Assembly (NCBI GenBank): GCA_002067965.1
Contig: MVRN01000037.1
Location: 1 to 45,606, forward strand
Source of the DNA: Pelotomaculum sp. PtaU1.Bin035
Lineage (GTDB): Bacteria > Bacillota > Desulfotomaculia > Desulfotomaculales > Pelotomaculaceae
DNA: 45,606 bases
Direction: 5' to 3'
Made by a program: the position numbers and the translations under genes. The notes below the pieces were generated by a model that saw only the letters and a program-made list of their open reading frames with translations, did not search any database and was not told the origin of the DNA. Below are positions 1-7,807 of the stretch, in pieces; positions within the stretch are counted from its first letter, which is position 1, and the number at the start of each line of letters is the position of its first letter.

Positions 1-185
1 TGACAAAAGCTTGAAACCCCTTGTATTTACAAGGATTTTCAAGCTTTTGCTCTTCTACAAGTGTCAAAAATAGGAGTATAGCGAAGCCGTTAAGCGTTTG
101 TCAAGTAAGGGTTCACTATGGCATCACTATGGCTCACTATGGCCTGCTTTCCGGCAGGCATAAGGCTTCGGGATTCCAACAATAA
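1..185. repeat. Window-edge non-coding stretch with strong hairpin and three 10-bp direct repeats
   Basis: No gene is seen here. Positions 4-16 pair perfectly with 37-49, and inside them 19-24 pair with 29-34 around an ATTT loop, so 4-49 can form a 19-bp stem broken by one 2x2 mismatch. Three copies of TCACTATGGC lie at 113-122, 124-133 and 134-143. A smaller hairpin (GCCTGC/GCAGGC) lies at about 142-157. The long stem could be a terminator or the end of a mobile element cut by the window. No transposase is visible, so the nature is open. Confidence 0.6.
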
Positions 186-998
186 CTACATTTTGCCAGG
201 TTTTATCCCTGCATTATCCAGTGCCTCCTTGAACCGCTTTCTCATCTCCCGCTCCACCTTGCCCTGTTGGAGCGGCCTGGCGCCGGCAGACACGCGGATG
301 GTCGACTGGCCTGGATGAAGGGATACCAAACCAAGCACTTCCGGACCTTCGGTAATTAAATCAGGCTGTTCCTGTAATAATATGCGGCCGGCCTGTTCGA
401 GCACATTAGTGACACGGTTGAGGTCCTCCTCATAAGCAACCCCGATATCCACCACTACCTGAAGGCTGCCTCGGCTATAATTAGTAACCTGAGCTATTTT
501 GCCGTTGGGAATATAGTGGACCTGACCCCCCAGATCTTTTAGCCTGGTCACCCGCAGCCCCACTTCCTGCACAATCCCTGATAATCCTGAAGCGGATATG
601 TGATCACCTACAGCATATTGGTCCTCGAAAAGTATAAAGAAGCCCGTGATAACATCCTCAACCAGATTCTTGGCGCCAAAACCTACAGCCAAACCGATCA
701 CTCCAGCCCCGGTCAGCAAGGCGCCTGTTTGTACACCCAACAAACCAAGGATCATTACTCCGGCCATAAAATATACACTATAGCGGAGGATGCTTTTGAA
801 CAGTGCCCCCATGGTTTGAGCACGCTTACTGCCAGTGATAGCGGATTTTTTATCCTTGTTAAGCAGCTTGGTTATGGCAGTGCTACCCGCCCGGACCAGG
901 ATAAAAGCAGCCAATATTATCGCCAGAATGCCCAAAACTGAAGAAATATTTAAACGGCCGGCAAAGGAATGCATCATATCTATTGCCGATAAGGGCAA
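186..998 (-). CDS. MscS-family small-conductance mechanosensitive channel
   Basis: Likely a membrane channel that opens under membrane tension to release solutes during hypo-osmotic shock. Of its 270 residues, three hydrophobic helices (about 18-38, 66-88 and 90-118) come first. The third is the Gly/Ala-rich pore helix of the family (TGAGVIGLAVGFGAKNLVED), followed by FFILFEDQYAVGDHI, the start of the MscS beta domain. The length fits the compact three-helix type (B. subtilis YkuT-like). A TTG start at 998 is preferred because GAGGGGTG lies six bases upstream; the GTG at 1007 overlaps that site. It is the last leftward gene seen, downstream of the aminopeptidase gene. Family assignment is firm; the physiological role is inferred. 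Confidence 0.9.
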   Translation of the reverse strand: MPLSAIDMMHSFAGRLNISSVLGILAIILAAFILVRAGSTAITKLLNKDKKSAITGSKRAQTMGALFKSILRYSVYFMAGVMILGLLGVQTGALLTGAGVIGLAVGFGAKNLVEDVITGFFILFEDQYAVGDHISASGLSGIVQEVGLRVTRLKDLGGQVHYIPNGKIAQVTNYSRGSLQVVVDIGVAYEEDLNRVTNVLEQAGRILLQEQPDLITEGPEVLGLVSLHPGQSTIRVSAGARPLQQGKVEREMRKRFKEALDNAGIKPGKM

Positions 999-1060
999 AT
1001 TCCACACCCCTCTCTCAAGGTATTAACAAACCATTTTGAATACTCAATATAAAATTGATA

Positions 1061-2473
1061 TTATCTTGTATAAAATGCTCTATAACCCTTGTAGGCCATA
1101 TAGACATCCGCTTTGCTGGCAACTTCAAAAGGAGAATGCATCCCCAGCAAGGCCACGCCGCAGTCCAGGACATCCATACCGTGGGCTGCCAGGAGATGGG
1201 CTATAGTGCCTCCGCCTCCCTGGTCAACTTTACCCAGTTCCCCAGTCTGCCAAATTACTCCTGCATTGTTAAAAACGCGGCGGACATGGGCCACAAATTC
1301 AGCATGGGCGTCGTTAGATTCATACTTCCCTTTGCTTCCGGTATATTTCGTCAGCACCAACCCGGCCCCGAGGCGCGCAGCGTTCATTGTTTCTACGACA
1401 TCCTTGAAGCCCGGGTCCAAACCCACATTAACATCAGCGGACAGGGCGCGTGAATTCGACATGATCCGGCGAAGCGTAAGTTCTTTATAGCCGGATACGC
1501 AACGTGACGCTATTTCCCTTATTGTATTCGTAAAAAAGACCGATTCCATTCCGGTATTGCCATTACTGCCGATCTCCTCTTTATCGGCCAAAACTACCAA
1601 TGCGGTAAGCTCCGGCGCAGTTGTTTCAACCAGTGCCCGCAGGGCGGTATAAACACAAACGCGGTCATCCTGCCCGTATCCTCCGATAAAGCTGCGGTCA
1701 AATCCAATATCCCTGGCCTGCCAGGCTGGAACCAATTCCAGCTCAGCGCTAATAAAATCCTCTTCTACGATAGCGTACTCCCGGCTAAGGTGTTCCAGGA
1801 TTGCCAACTTAAAGCGGTCCTTCAAATCTTCTCCGGCTAGGGGGATGCCTCCAACCAATATGTTCAACCCCTCACCAGCCACGGCATCGGCCATTTTTTT
1901 GTCCATTTGGTCCTTGGCTAGATGAGGCAGGAGATCTGTTATAGTAAAAATCGGGTCACCCGGCTTTTCACCGATCAATACATAAACCGGCTCTCCATTA
2001 TCCCTTATCACTATTCCGTGCAGAGCGAGTGGAATAGACAGCCATTGATATTTTTTTATTCCGCCATAATAATGCGTTTTAAAAAGAACCAGTCCTTCTT
2101 CTTCATAAATTGGCAGCGGCTTTAAATCCAGGCGCGGGCTATCCATATGCGCGCCGATAACGTTTAATCCGTATTCCAGAGGCTTGTTTCCGATGACGGC
2201 CGCAATTAAGGCCTTATGCCGGTTAACAGCAAAGACCCTGTCACCCGGTTTTAAAGCAATTGCATCATCTACCGGGCGAAAGCCGGCGCTTTTGACATAT
2301 CTAAGCGACGTCTCAAACGCCTCTCTTTCTGTTTTCGCCATATCCAAGAAACTTTTATAATTATCGGTAATGGCCATTACCAGGCCCTTTTCCTGGCCGC
2401 TCAGACAATCCCATACGTTTCTTCTGCGGTAGGCCAGCTTTAAAGCGGGGTGCTGCTCCTTAGGCACAGTCAT
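1061..2473 (-). CDS. M18-family aminopeptidase
   Basis: Predicted cytosolic zinc aminopeptidase that removes N-terminal residues from peptides (aspartyl aminopeptidase/ApeA family). The 470-residue length is normal. Family metal-site segments are visible: GAHMDSPRLDLKP around residues 108-120 (His109, Asp111), LADKEEIGSNGNTGM near 298 with the catalytic and metal-binding glutamates, and a C-terminal SNDAHAEF segment near 395. The ATG at 2473 has GGAGGG upstream. It lies between the MscS and CvpA genes on the same strand. Substrate preference cannot be read from the sequence. Confidence 0.93.
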   Translation of the reverse strand: MTVPKEQHPALKLAYRRRNVWDCLSGQEKGLVMAITDNYKSFLDMAKTEREAFETSLRYVKSAGFRPVDDAIALKPGDRVFAVNRHKALIAAVIGNKPLEYGLNVIGAHMDSPRLDLKPLPIYEEEGLVLFKTHYYGGIKKYQWLSIPLALHGIVIRDNGEPVYVLIGEKPGDPIFTITDLLPHLAKDQMDKKMADAVAGEGLNILVGGIPLAGEDLKDRFKLAILEHLSREYAIVEEDFISAELELVPAWQARDIGFDRSFIGGYGQDDRVCVYTALRALVETTAPELTALVVLADKEEIGSNGNTGMESVFFTNTIREIASRCVSGYKELTLRRIMSNSRALSADVNVGLDPGFKDVVETMNAARLGAGLVLTKYTGSKGKYESNDAHAEFVAHVRRVFNNAGVIWQTGELGKVDQGGGGTIAHLLAAHGMDVLDCGVALLGMHSPFEVASKADVYMAYKGYRAFYTR

Positions 2474-2519
2474 CTAAGCATTCCCTCCACATCTTAAAAT
2501 GTCGCTATAATATTTGCGT

Positions 2520-3269
2520 CTAATAAATGCTTTTTTCAAGGACGGGTATTTCATTGCTATTTAAGGAACCCATTTGAAACAAGTGTTCGATTATACCGAA
2601 TGCGGGCGCAAAATAAGGCAACAGCATGGAATTCTGAAATGCCCTCCCCTGTGGGCCGGCTGCCCCAGTTTCGCCGGATTTGCCGCCTGAAATCAGATCC
2701 TGCCGTTGGAAAGGTGAAATTAGCGTAAGGATTATCAATACCACAAGCAGCCCTTTGGTCAGACCAAACAAAAGCCCTCCAAGATGATTCAGCGGACCTA
2801 ACAAGCTAAGGTCTATAATCTTTGTAAATATCAACCCCACAATACTTACCAGCCAGACAGTGACCAGAAGAAGTGATAAAAAAGCAATTGCCTCAAGGAT
2901 GCCGAAGGCGAAAACATTAGCAAAACTGTTTCCAATGGGGCTTAACGGCCCAAGAGCGCCGGGCAGGTTTTGTGCGGCAGCAGGGCCGTTCCAAACAAAC
3001 ATCAAATTTTCTGACGGAATAGCCTGGTAAACGGCGTTTTTCACAGGCAGCCAGAATTTAAAAAATGGAGTGATCATAGGTAATAATTTATCATCCAAAT
3101 GCCACTGCGCAGATAAATATCCGGCTAATGGCCGGTAGTATGAATGAGCGACAGCTAGACCAGCCAGTACACCCAACAACTTAGCAACACTTACAAACAA
3201 GCCGTAACGCAAGCCCTGCAAAGCGGATATGACAAGGATTGAGACAATCAACCAATCGAGCCAGTTCAT
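2520..3269 (-). CDS. CvpA-family membrane protein
   Basis: A 249-residue integral membrane protein of the CvpA/colicin V production family, whose biochemical role is unsettled. It opens with MNWLDWLIVSILVISALQGL, the typical CvpA start (short amphipathic lead, first helix, conserved Gly-x-x-x-Gly). Further helices lie near 135-165 and 175-205. A long loop of about 45 residues between the first pair and the rest is predicted to be outside the membrane. The start at 3269 is chosen over an upstream ATG because GGTGGAG lies directly before it. Its neighbours are the YkvI-like transporter gene and the aminopeptidase gene. Confidence 0.85.
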   Translation of the reverse strand: MNWLDWLIVSILVISALQGLRYGLFVSVAKLLGVLAGLAVAHSYYRPLAGYLSAQWHLDDKLLPMITPFFKFWLPVKNAVYQAIPSENLMFVWNGPAAAQNLPGALGPLSPIGNSFANVFAFGILEAIAFLSLLLVTVWLVSIVGLIFTKIIDLSLLGPLNHLGGLLFGLTKGLLVVLIILTLISPFQRQDLISGGKSGETGAAGPQGRAFQNSMLLPYFAPAFGIIEHLFQMGSLNSNEIPVLEKSIY

Positions 3270-3319
3270 TTTCTTATCTCCACCAATAGTATTCATTATA
3301 ATTTAATTATACGTAATTA

Positions 3320-4408
3320 TCATAGGATATGAAAATCATTTTTGCCGCTCTTGCAAAATTTAATAACTGGCACAATTAAAAGACATGCCATCAACACTAA
3401 CCCAGCGCAGCCAAAAGCCGGATACAATAGGCGCACCAACTCTGAAAAACTATAGCTTGCCAGCGGTAAGGCAAGCAAACAAGCGCCGGTGCCATATACT
3501 CTGTATCGAGCGCCCCCACCAGGAGCGAGGCGGCTTGCAATACCGTGAGCGTCGGCTATTGCGGAAGTAAGAATAGCCAGCCAGATTAAAAATCCTATAG
3601 CCAAGTGAAAAACCCACCCCAGACGGCCGGCCAGATAAAGAAGCGGAATTTGACATGACGATAATTCCGGAAGATATAATAACCCGGCCAGCGTTACCAT
3701 AGAAACCGCCAAACCCAACAATAATCCTCCAATCACCCCGCCGGCTATTCCTATTTTCAAAGGAATAACCCTTCCCAGGGAGGAGAGAACAGCCACCGGC
3801 ACAACCATATTGTATGAAACATATAAAAAACCCGCCCAGAACCAGTGTCCGGCAACACCTTCCACATTCGCAACAAAGGGTGATGACAGTGTGGAATTTC
3901 CTGATTTTATTATTACCACACAGGCTATCAATACTATAGCCAGAAACTTGATGGGAACGAGAATAACATTTGCCGCAAGCACACCGTCTAAACCGCCCAG
4001 GATAACCATGGTAGTCAGAACACATAATGACCATATTCCCGATCGGGCCGGCAGGCCGAACTCCTCGCCAAAAACCGCGGCACTTCCAGCCATCATTACG
4101 CTCAACCCCCCCAACAACATCAAAAGATTTAATATATCCATTACTTTACCAGCAGCCGGCCCCATGACAAAAGAAAGCAAATCCAGATAATTAGTTGAGC
4201 GCATTCTTATTGCAAGGAACATCACCAGGCCGCCCAAATAAGCGAACAAGACTGCAGCAAGGGCTACCCCCAATAAGCCTCTATTGCCATGTAATATAAA
4301 AAATTGCATTATTTCCTGCCCCGAAGCAAACCCTGCGCCAATCACACAGCCGATATAGGATGTTACAACCTTGGACAGCAGCATTATCTTTTGCGTCAAT
4401 CGCAACAT
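3320..4408 (-). CDS. YkvI-like polytopic membrane transporter
   Basis: A 362-residue protein with about ten hydrophobic helices, resembling B. subtilis YkvI and, more distantly, APC-type amino-acid transporters. The first helix carries SYIGCVIGAGFASGQEIMQF, a Gly-rich broken helix like the substrate site of LeuT-fold carriers. The substrate is unknown. The ATG at 4408 (MLRLTQKIM) is preferred because AGGGGG lies nine bases upstream; the open frame extends 35 codons further with no good ribosome site. It diverges from yyaC. It has no paired spore-germination GerA or GerC gene, so a germinant-receptor role is not supported. Confidence 0.8.
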   Translation of the reverse strand: MLRLTQKIMLLSKVVTSYIGCVIGAGFASGQEIMQFFILHGNRGLLGVALAAVLFAYLGGLVMFLAIRMRSTNYLDLLSFVMGPAAGKVMDILNLLMLLGGLSVMMAGSAAVFGEEFGLPARSGIWSLCVLTTMVILGGLDGVLAANVILVPIKFLAIVLIACVVIIKSGNSTLSSPFVANVEGVAGHWFWAGFLYVSYNMVVPVAVLSSLGRVIPLKIGIAGGVIGGLLLGLAVSMVTLAGLLYLPELSSCQIPLLYLAGRLGWVFHLAIGFLIWLAILTSAIADAHGIASRLAPGGGARYRVYGTGACLLALPLASYSFSELVRLLYPAFGCAGLVLMACLLIVPVIKFCKSGKNDFHIL

Positions 4409-4554
4409 CAAAGGCAACCCCCTGAATAAGCTCGCATATAATATGATGTACGTCCACCATTCAGCACTTTCGCCTTTAGCATTACTATGCAAAAAGAGAT
4501 AATAATTGAACAACAGCCAGCATTATATTTTTAAATATCAAAAATTTGTTTGAG

Positions 4555-4583
4555 GAATAATCAGTTACCTTAAAGGAAATAAC
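4555..4583 (+). promoter_or_regulatory. Possible sigma-F/G-type promoter of yyaC
   Basis: GAATA at 4555-4559 is followed after 15 bases by GGAAATAAC (4575-4583), close to the forespore pattern GNATA-N15/16-GGNNANANT. yyaC is forespore-expressed in B. subtilis. The match is short and imperfect, so this is only a candidate. Confidence 0.3.
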
Positions 4584-4615
4584 TATATTAGTGTGCAATT
4601 ATGGAGGGATATATA

Positions 4616-5218
4616 ATGAACACCGTTAATGAATTGAAAAACGCTGCTAATATAGATAAAACCAGCATCAATATTGAAGACTCAATGGCTGTAAGCAAAT
4701 TTGCCCGGGATCTTACCACACGTATGATAAGATTCGGCGTTAGTTATGAATGTCCTAAGATATTATTATGCATCGGCACAGACCGTTCTACCGGCGATAG
4801 CCTGGGACCGTTGGTGGGTAGCAAAATTAATTCGGTTGAACAAGGATTTTTCAATGTATATGGCACTTTGGAGCAACCCGTACACGCCAGCAACTTAAAG
4901 GCAACCATCGAGGAAATCAACAATAACTATAAAGAGCCATTTATTATCGCTATTGATGCGTGTCTGGGGAAAATTGAAAATGTCGGATGCGTTAATTTAG
5001 GTGATGGATCACTTCAACCTGGAGCGGGTGTATATAAAAACCTGCCGCCAGTCGGCCAAATCCATATAACAGGCATTGTTAACGTCGGAGGCTTCATGGA
5101 ATACCTGGTTCTACAAAATACCCGTCTCAATTTAGTCATGCGTATCGCCGATATTATAGCAAGCGGACTTAACAGGACCATCCTGGAATATTCAAAGCAA
5201 AACGCCTGGAGAATTTAA
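4616..5218 (+). CDS. yyaC: YyaC-family putative spore protease
   Basis: A 200-residue DUF1256 protein related in fold to the germination protease GPR. The family is found in endospore formers and sits beside spo0J in B. subtilis, as here (convergent with parB). Conserved segments are seen: CIGTDRSTGDSLGPLVG near residue 57 and IIAIDACLG near 115. The start at 4616 follows GGAGGG by seven bases; the ATG at 4601 overlaps that ribosome site and is rejected. It is the only rightward gene left of the origin, so it opposes the replication fork. The proteolytic role is inferred from the family, not demonstrated. Confidence 0.88.
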   Translation: MNTVNELKNAANIDKTSINIEDSMAVSKFARDLTTRMIRFGVSYECPKILLCIGTDRSTGDSLGPLVGSKINSVEQGFFNVYGTLEQPVHASNLKATIEEINNNYKEPFIIAIDACLGKIENVGCVNLGDGSLQPGAGVYKNLPPVGQIHITGIVNVGGFMEYLVLQNTRLNLVMRIADIIASGLNRTILEYSKQNAWRI

Positions 5219-5235
5219 TAACCAGGCGTTATTTA
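5201..5235. terminator. Hairpin terminator between convergent yyaC and parB
   Basis: AACGCCTGG (5201-5209) pairs perfectly with CCAGGCGTT (5222-5230). The stem spans the yyaC stop codon and is followed by an A/T-rich tract. The T run is weak, so efficiency is uncertain. It lies between two converging genes and may serve both. Confidence 0.5.
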
Positions 5236-5272
5236 TAATTGGAATCTACTTAACAGAGTTGTCATTACGATA

Positions 5273-6184
5273 CTATTGTTTCACGTGAAACTTTTTTGGT
5301 TCCCCGAGCATCATTTCTATAATCCTTTTTAGATCCTCTTCGCTGCTATAATTTATCTCTAATTTACCTCCGCCGCTTTCAACTTCTCTTAATCTTACGC
5401 CAACACCTAGATAATTTCCTAAAGCTTCTTCTATCTCTTGAATATATTGCTTGTGAAAATCTATTTCATTTTTTTCTTTTCCCTTATCATCTGTTAAATT
5501 CTTTACTATTTTTTCAACCTGCCGCACGCTTAACTGCTGTTTAACAATCTTCCCCGCTACAGCCAATTGCTTTTTTTTATCTTGGATCGATAATAGCGTT
5601 CTTGCGTGGCCGGTGTTCAGCTGACCTTCAGCCAGCATTTCTTTTATTTCAACCGGCAATCCTAGTAGTCTTACCATATTTGCCACAAAAGGCCGGCTTT
5701 TTCCCACTCTTCCGGAGACTTCCTCCTGGGTTAAACCATAATTATCTATCAATTGGTTATATGCCAACGCTTCTTCTAAAGGGTTTAAATTCTCCCTCTG
5801 TATGTTCTCAACCAGAGCAACGGCAGTTGCCTCTAGATCCTGGCAATCCTTGACAACCGCGGGTATTACCTTGTATCCTAAAAGCTTGCATGCGCGCCAG
5901 CGTCTTTCACCGGCAATCAATTCGTAACCACCATCAGGTACATTTCTTACCAACACGGGCTGGATAACGCCGTGTTCTTTTATTGAAGCAGCCAGTTCGT
6001 CCAGCTTTTCCTGGTTGAACAACTGCCTTGCCTGACTGGGGGCCGGCTTAATATCTTCAATATTAATTTCTTTATATATTTCATTGTACTTTTCATTGCC
6101 TGATTGATCTTGACCAGTAACACTCAGTTCCAAACCAGGTATCAGCGCTCCCAAACCCTTACCCAGTCCTCTGCGCTTACTCAA
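5273..6184 (-). CDS. parB: Chromosome partitioning protein ParB/Spo0J
   Basis: CTP-dependent DNA clamp that binds parS and organises the origin region for segregation, working with Soj. All parts are present in 303 residues: a basic N-terminal stretch (KRRGLGKGLGALIP) that contacts ParA, the N-domain with GERRWRA (about 92-98) and ENIQRENLNP (126-135) of the CTP site, a helix-turn-helix near 150-172, and a C-terminal dimer domain. The TTG start at 6184 lies just after AAGGAGGTGAT and overlaps the soj stop, so the two are translationally coupled. In B. subtilis Spo0J also promotes sporulation by counteracting Soj. The gene ends within a parS site. Confidence 0.97.
   Translation of the reverse strand: MSKRRGLGKGLGALIPGLELSVTGQDQSGNEKYNEIYKEINIEDIKPAPSQARQLFNQEKLDELAASIKEHGVIQPVLVRNVPDGGYELIAGERRWRACKLLGYKVIPAVVKDCQDLEATAVALVENIQRENLNPLEEALAYNQLIDNYGLTQEEVSGRVGKSRPFVANMVRLLGLPVEIKEMLAEGQLNTGHARTLLSIQDKKKQLAVAGKIVKQQLSVRQVEKIVKNLTDDKGKEKNEIDFHKQYIQEIEEALGNYLGVGVRLREVESGGGKLEINYSSEEDLKRIIEMMLGEPKKFHVKQ
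5277..5292. promoter_or_regulatory. parS: parS centromere site
   Basis: The 16 bases TGTTTCACGTGAAACT match the bacterial parS palindrome TGTTNCACGTGAAACA at every position but the last. It lies inside the 3' end of parB and encodes most of the C-terminal residues FHVKQ. B. subtilis also carries a parS site within spo0J. ParB binds such sites, spreads along DNA and loads SMC near the origin. Confidence 0.93.
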
Positions 6185-6938
6185 TTCCCATCACCTCCTT
6201 AGCAAGGTCGTGGTATACCTCCGCACCCCTCGAACGCCTGTCATACAGCATCACCGGTTTACCATGGCTCGGAGCTTCGCTTAGTCTGATGTTTCTTGGC
6301 ACAATAGCACGATATACTTTTTCACGAAAATGTTTTTTTACCTCATCCACTACTTGAATGGCCAAATTAGTTCTTCCATCAAACATGGTCAACAATACCC
6401 CTTCCAAAATAAGATCCTTGTTCAGGTGCTGCTGTACCATATGAAAGGTATTTAGTAACTGTCCCAAACCTTCCAATGCGTAATATTCACACTGAATGGG
6501 AATAATCAATGAATCAGCCGCAGTCAAAGCGTTTAAAGTTAACAGCCCAAGAGACGGCGGACAATCAATGAAAATGAAGTCGTATTTGTTTTTTATCCCG
6601 CCCATCGCGCTCTTTAAAATTTTCTCCCGGTTAACAACATTGACCAACTCAACTTCTGCTCCCGCAAGCTCTATGGTTGCAGGAACCACCTCCAGCCCGT
6701 CTACCGCGCAAGACAAAATAATTTTTTCAATTTCCATGCCATTAATCAAGACATCATAAATACATGCTTCCACTTTATCCTTATCAACGCCCACACCGGT
6801 AGTTGCGTTTCCCTGAGGGTCAGTATCCACGAGCAAAACTTTCTGCCCCATCAGGGAAAGCCAAGCGCCCAAGTTAACGGCTGTTGTCGTCTTGGCGACT
6901 CCTCCCTTCTGGTTGGCTATGGCAATAATTTTCCCTAT
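6177..6938 (-). CDS. soj: Chromosome partitioning ATPase Soj/ParA, apparent ATA start
   Basis: P-loop ATPase that, with ParB, positions origins and in B. subtilis also regulates DnaA. The deviant Walker A motif KGGVAKTTT begins at residue 11, and VLLVDTDPQGNATTG and FIFIDCPPSLGLL follow as expected. The full frame gives 253 residues, a normal length. The family N-terminus (GKIIAIANQ) is intact, but the codon before it, at 6938-6936, is ATA; an in-frame TAA lies two codons upstream and no ATG/GTG/TTG fits. GGGGGTG six bases upstream of the ATA looks like its ribosome site. A start at the internal TTG (6872) would delete the Walker A motif. The true start may be ATA, or a base may be miscalled. 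Confidence 0.9.
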   Translation of the reverse strand: MGKIIAIANQKGGVAKTTTAVNLGAWLSLMGQKVLLVDTDPQGNATTGVGVDKDKVEACIYDVLINGMEIEKIILSCAVDGLEVVPATIELAGAEVELVNVVNREKILKSAMGGIKNKYDFIFIDCPPSLGLLTLNALTAADSLIIPIQCEYYALEGLGQLLNTFHMVQQHLNKDLILEGVLLTMFDGRTNLAIQVVDEVKKHFREKVYRAIVPRNIRLSEAPSHGKPVMLYDRRSRGAEVYHDLAKEVMGIE

Positions 6939-7025
6939 GTCTTACACCCCCAACATCTTTCATGTGGCGAACATATTTATTCAACATATTCTTCCATAGT
7001 TCCTTCTTTAATTAGCCATTTTGTT

Positions 7026-7745
7026 TTATATTGGTTTCTTTAGCGGTATGCCGGGTCGCCTGGGATATTTTTGAGGAGTTGGTTTTATTTTTTCTATTAG
7101 CACAAGGTTCCTTTCGTCTCCAGTAATAGGGAGCTTTAAGCTTACGACCTTGTTAATTTCGCCGCCCATCACCATGATAGACCTTTTCGCCGCGGATATT
7201 TCTTCTGCCAGCCTTGGTCCCTTCATTGCCAAAAAAAAGCCTCCCGTCTTAACCGACGGCAGGCAATACTCAGCCAGTACTCCTAATCCAGCCACAGCCC
7301 TGGCCGTCACCAGGTCATATCCCTCTCTGTATCTCTGGTCTTTTCCAATATCCTCAGCTCTGGCGTGTACAATTTCGATATCATACAGTCCCATTTCTTT
7401 AATTGCATTATTTAAAAAAATTACTATTTTTTCTTTTGATTCAACCAGGGTTACTTTTAGATCCGGACAACATACTTTAAGAGGTATGCCCGGAAAACCG
7501 GCGCCGGTGCCCACGTCTAACAATTTCATGCCTATATTAATAGAAGTTGCCTTGAGGCAACTTACTGAATCAATAAAATGCTTAACCGCAAATTCCTTTT
7601 CTTCAACTATTGATGTAAGATTCATACACTTATTTGTTTCTATTATCAGCCGGTGGAAAATTTGAAATTTCTCAAGCTGGCTATCAACCAGATCAATATT
7701 TAATTCAAAAAATCCTTTCTTCAAGATTTCTACCAAAACGCTCAC
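7026..7745 (-). CDS. rsmG: 16S rRNA (guanine527-N7)-methyltransferase RsmG (GidB)
   Basis: Transfers a methyl group from S-adenosylmethionine to N7 of G527 in 16S rRNA; loss gives low-level streptomycin resistance in other bacteria. The 239-residue Rossmann methyltransferase has the SAM loop LLDVGTGAGFPGIPLKV near residue 80, HFIDSV just before it and VTARAVAGL near 140. A GTG start at 7745 is chosen because AGGTG lies five bases upstream. It follows mnmG, as in most Firmicutes. The noc gene that separates rsmG from soj in Bacillus is absent; only 87 bases lie between. Confidence 0.95.
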   Translation of the reverse strand: MSVLVEILKKGFFELNIDLVDSQLEKFQIFHRLIIETNKCMNLTSIVEEKEFAVKHFIDSVSCLKATSINIGMKLLDVGTGAGFPGIPLKVCCPDLKVTLVESKEKIVIFLNNAIKEMGLYDIEIVHARAEDIGKDQRYREGYDLVTARAVAGLGVLAEYCLPSVKTGGFFLAMKGPRLAEEISAAKRSIMVMGGEINKVVSLKLPITGDERNLVLIEKIKPTPQKYPRRPGIPLKKPI

Positions 7746-7807
7746 GAAATCACCTGCCAATAAAATTTATGAGAAACCATTCTTCTAATTTAAACGCTTG
7801 TGGTTAT

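Noticed and set aside
4420-4460. Sigma-G-like pair upstream of the YkvI-like gene (minus strand)
   Set aside because: TGAATG and CATATTA are present but only 12 bases apart, too close for a promoter.
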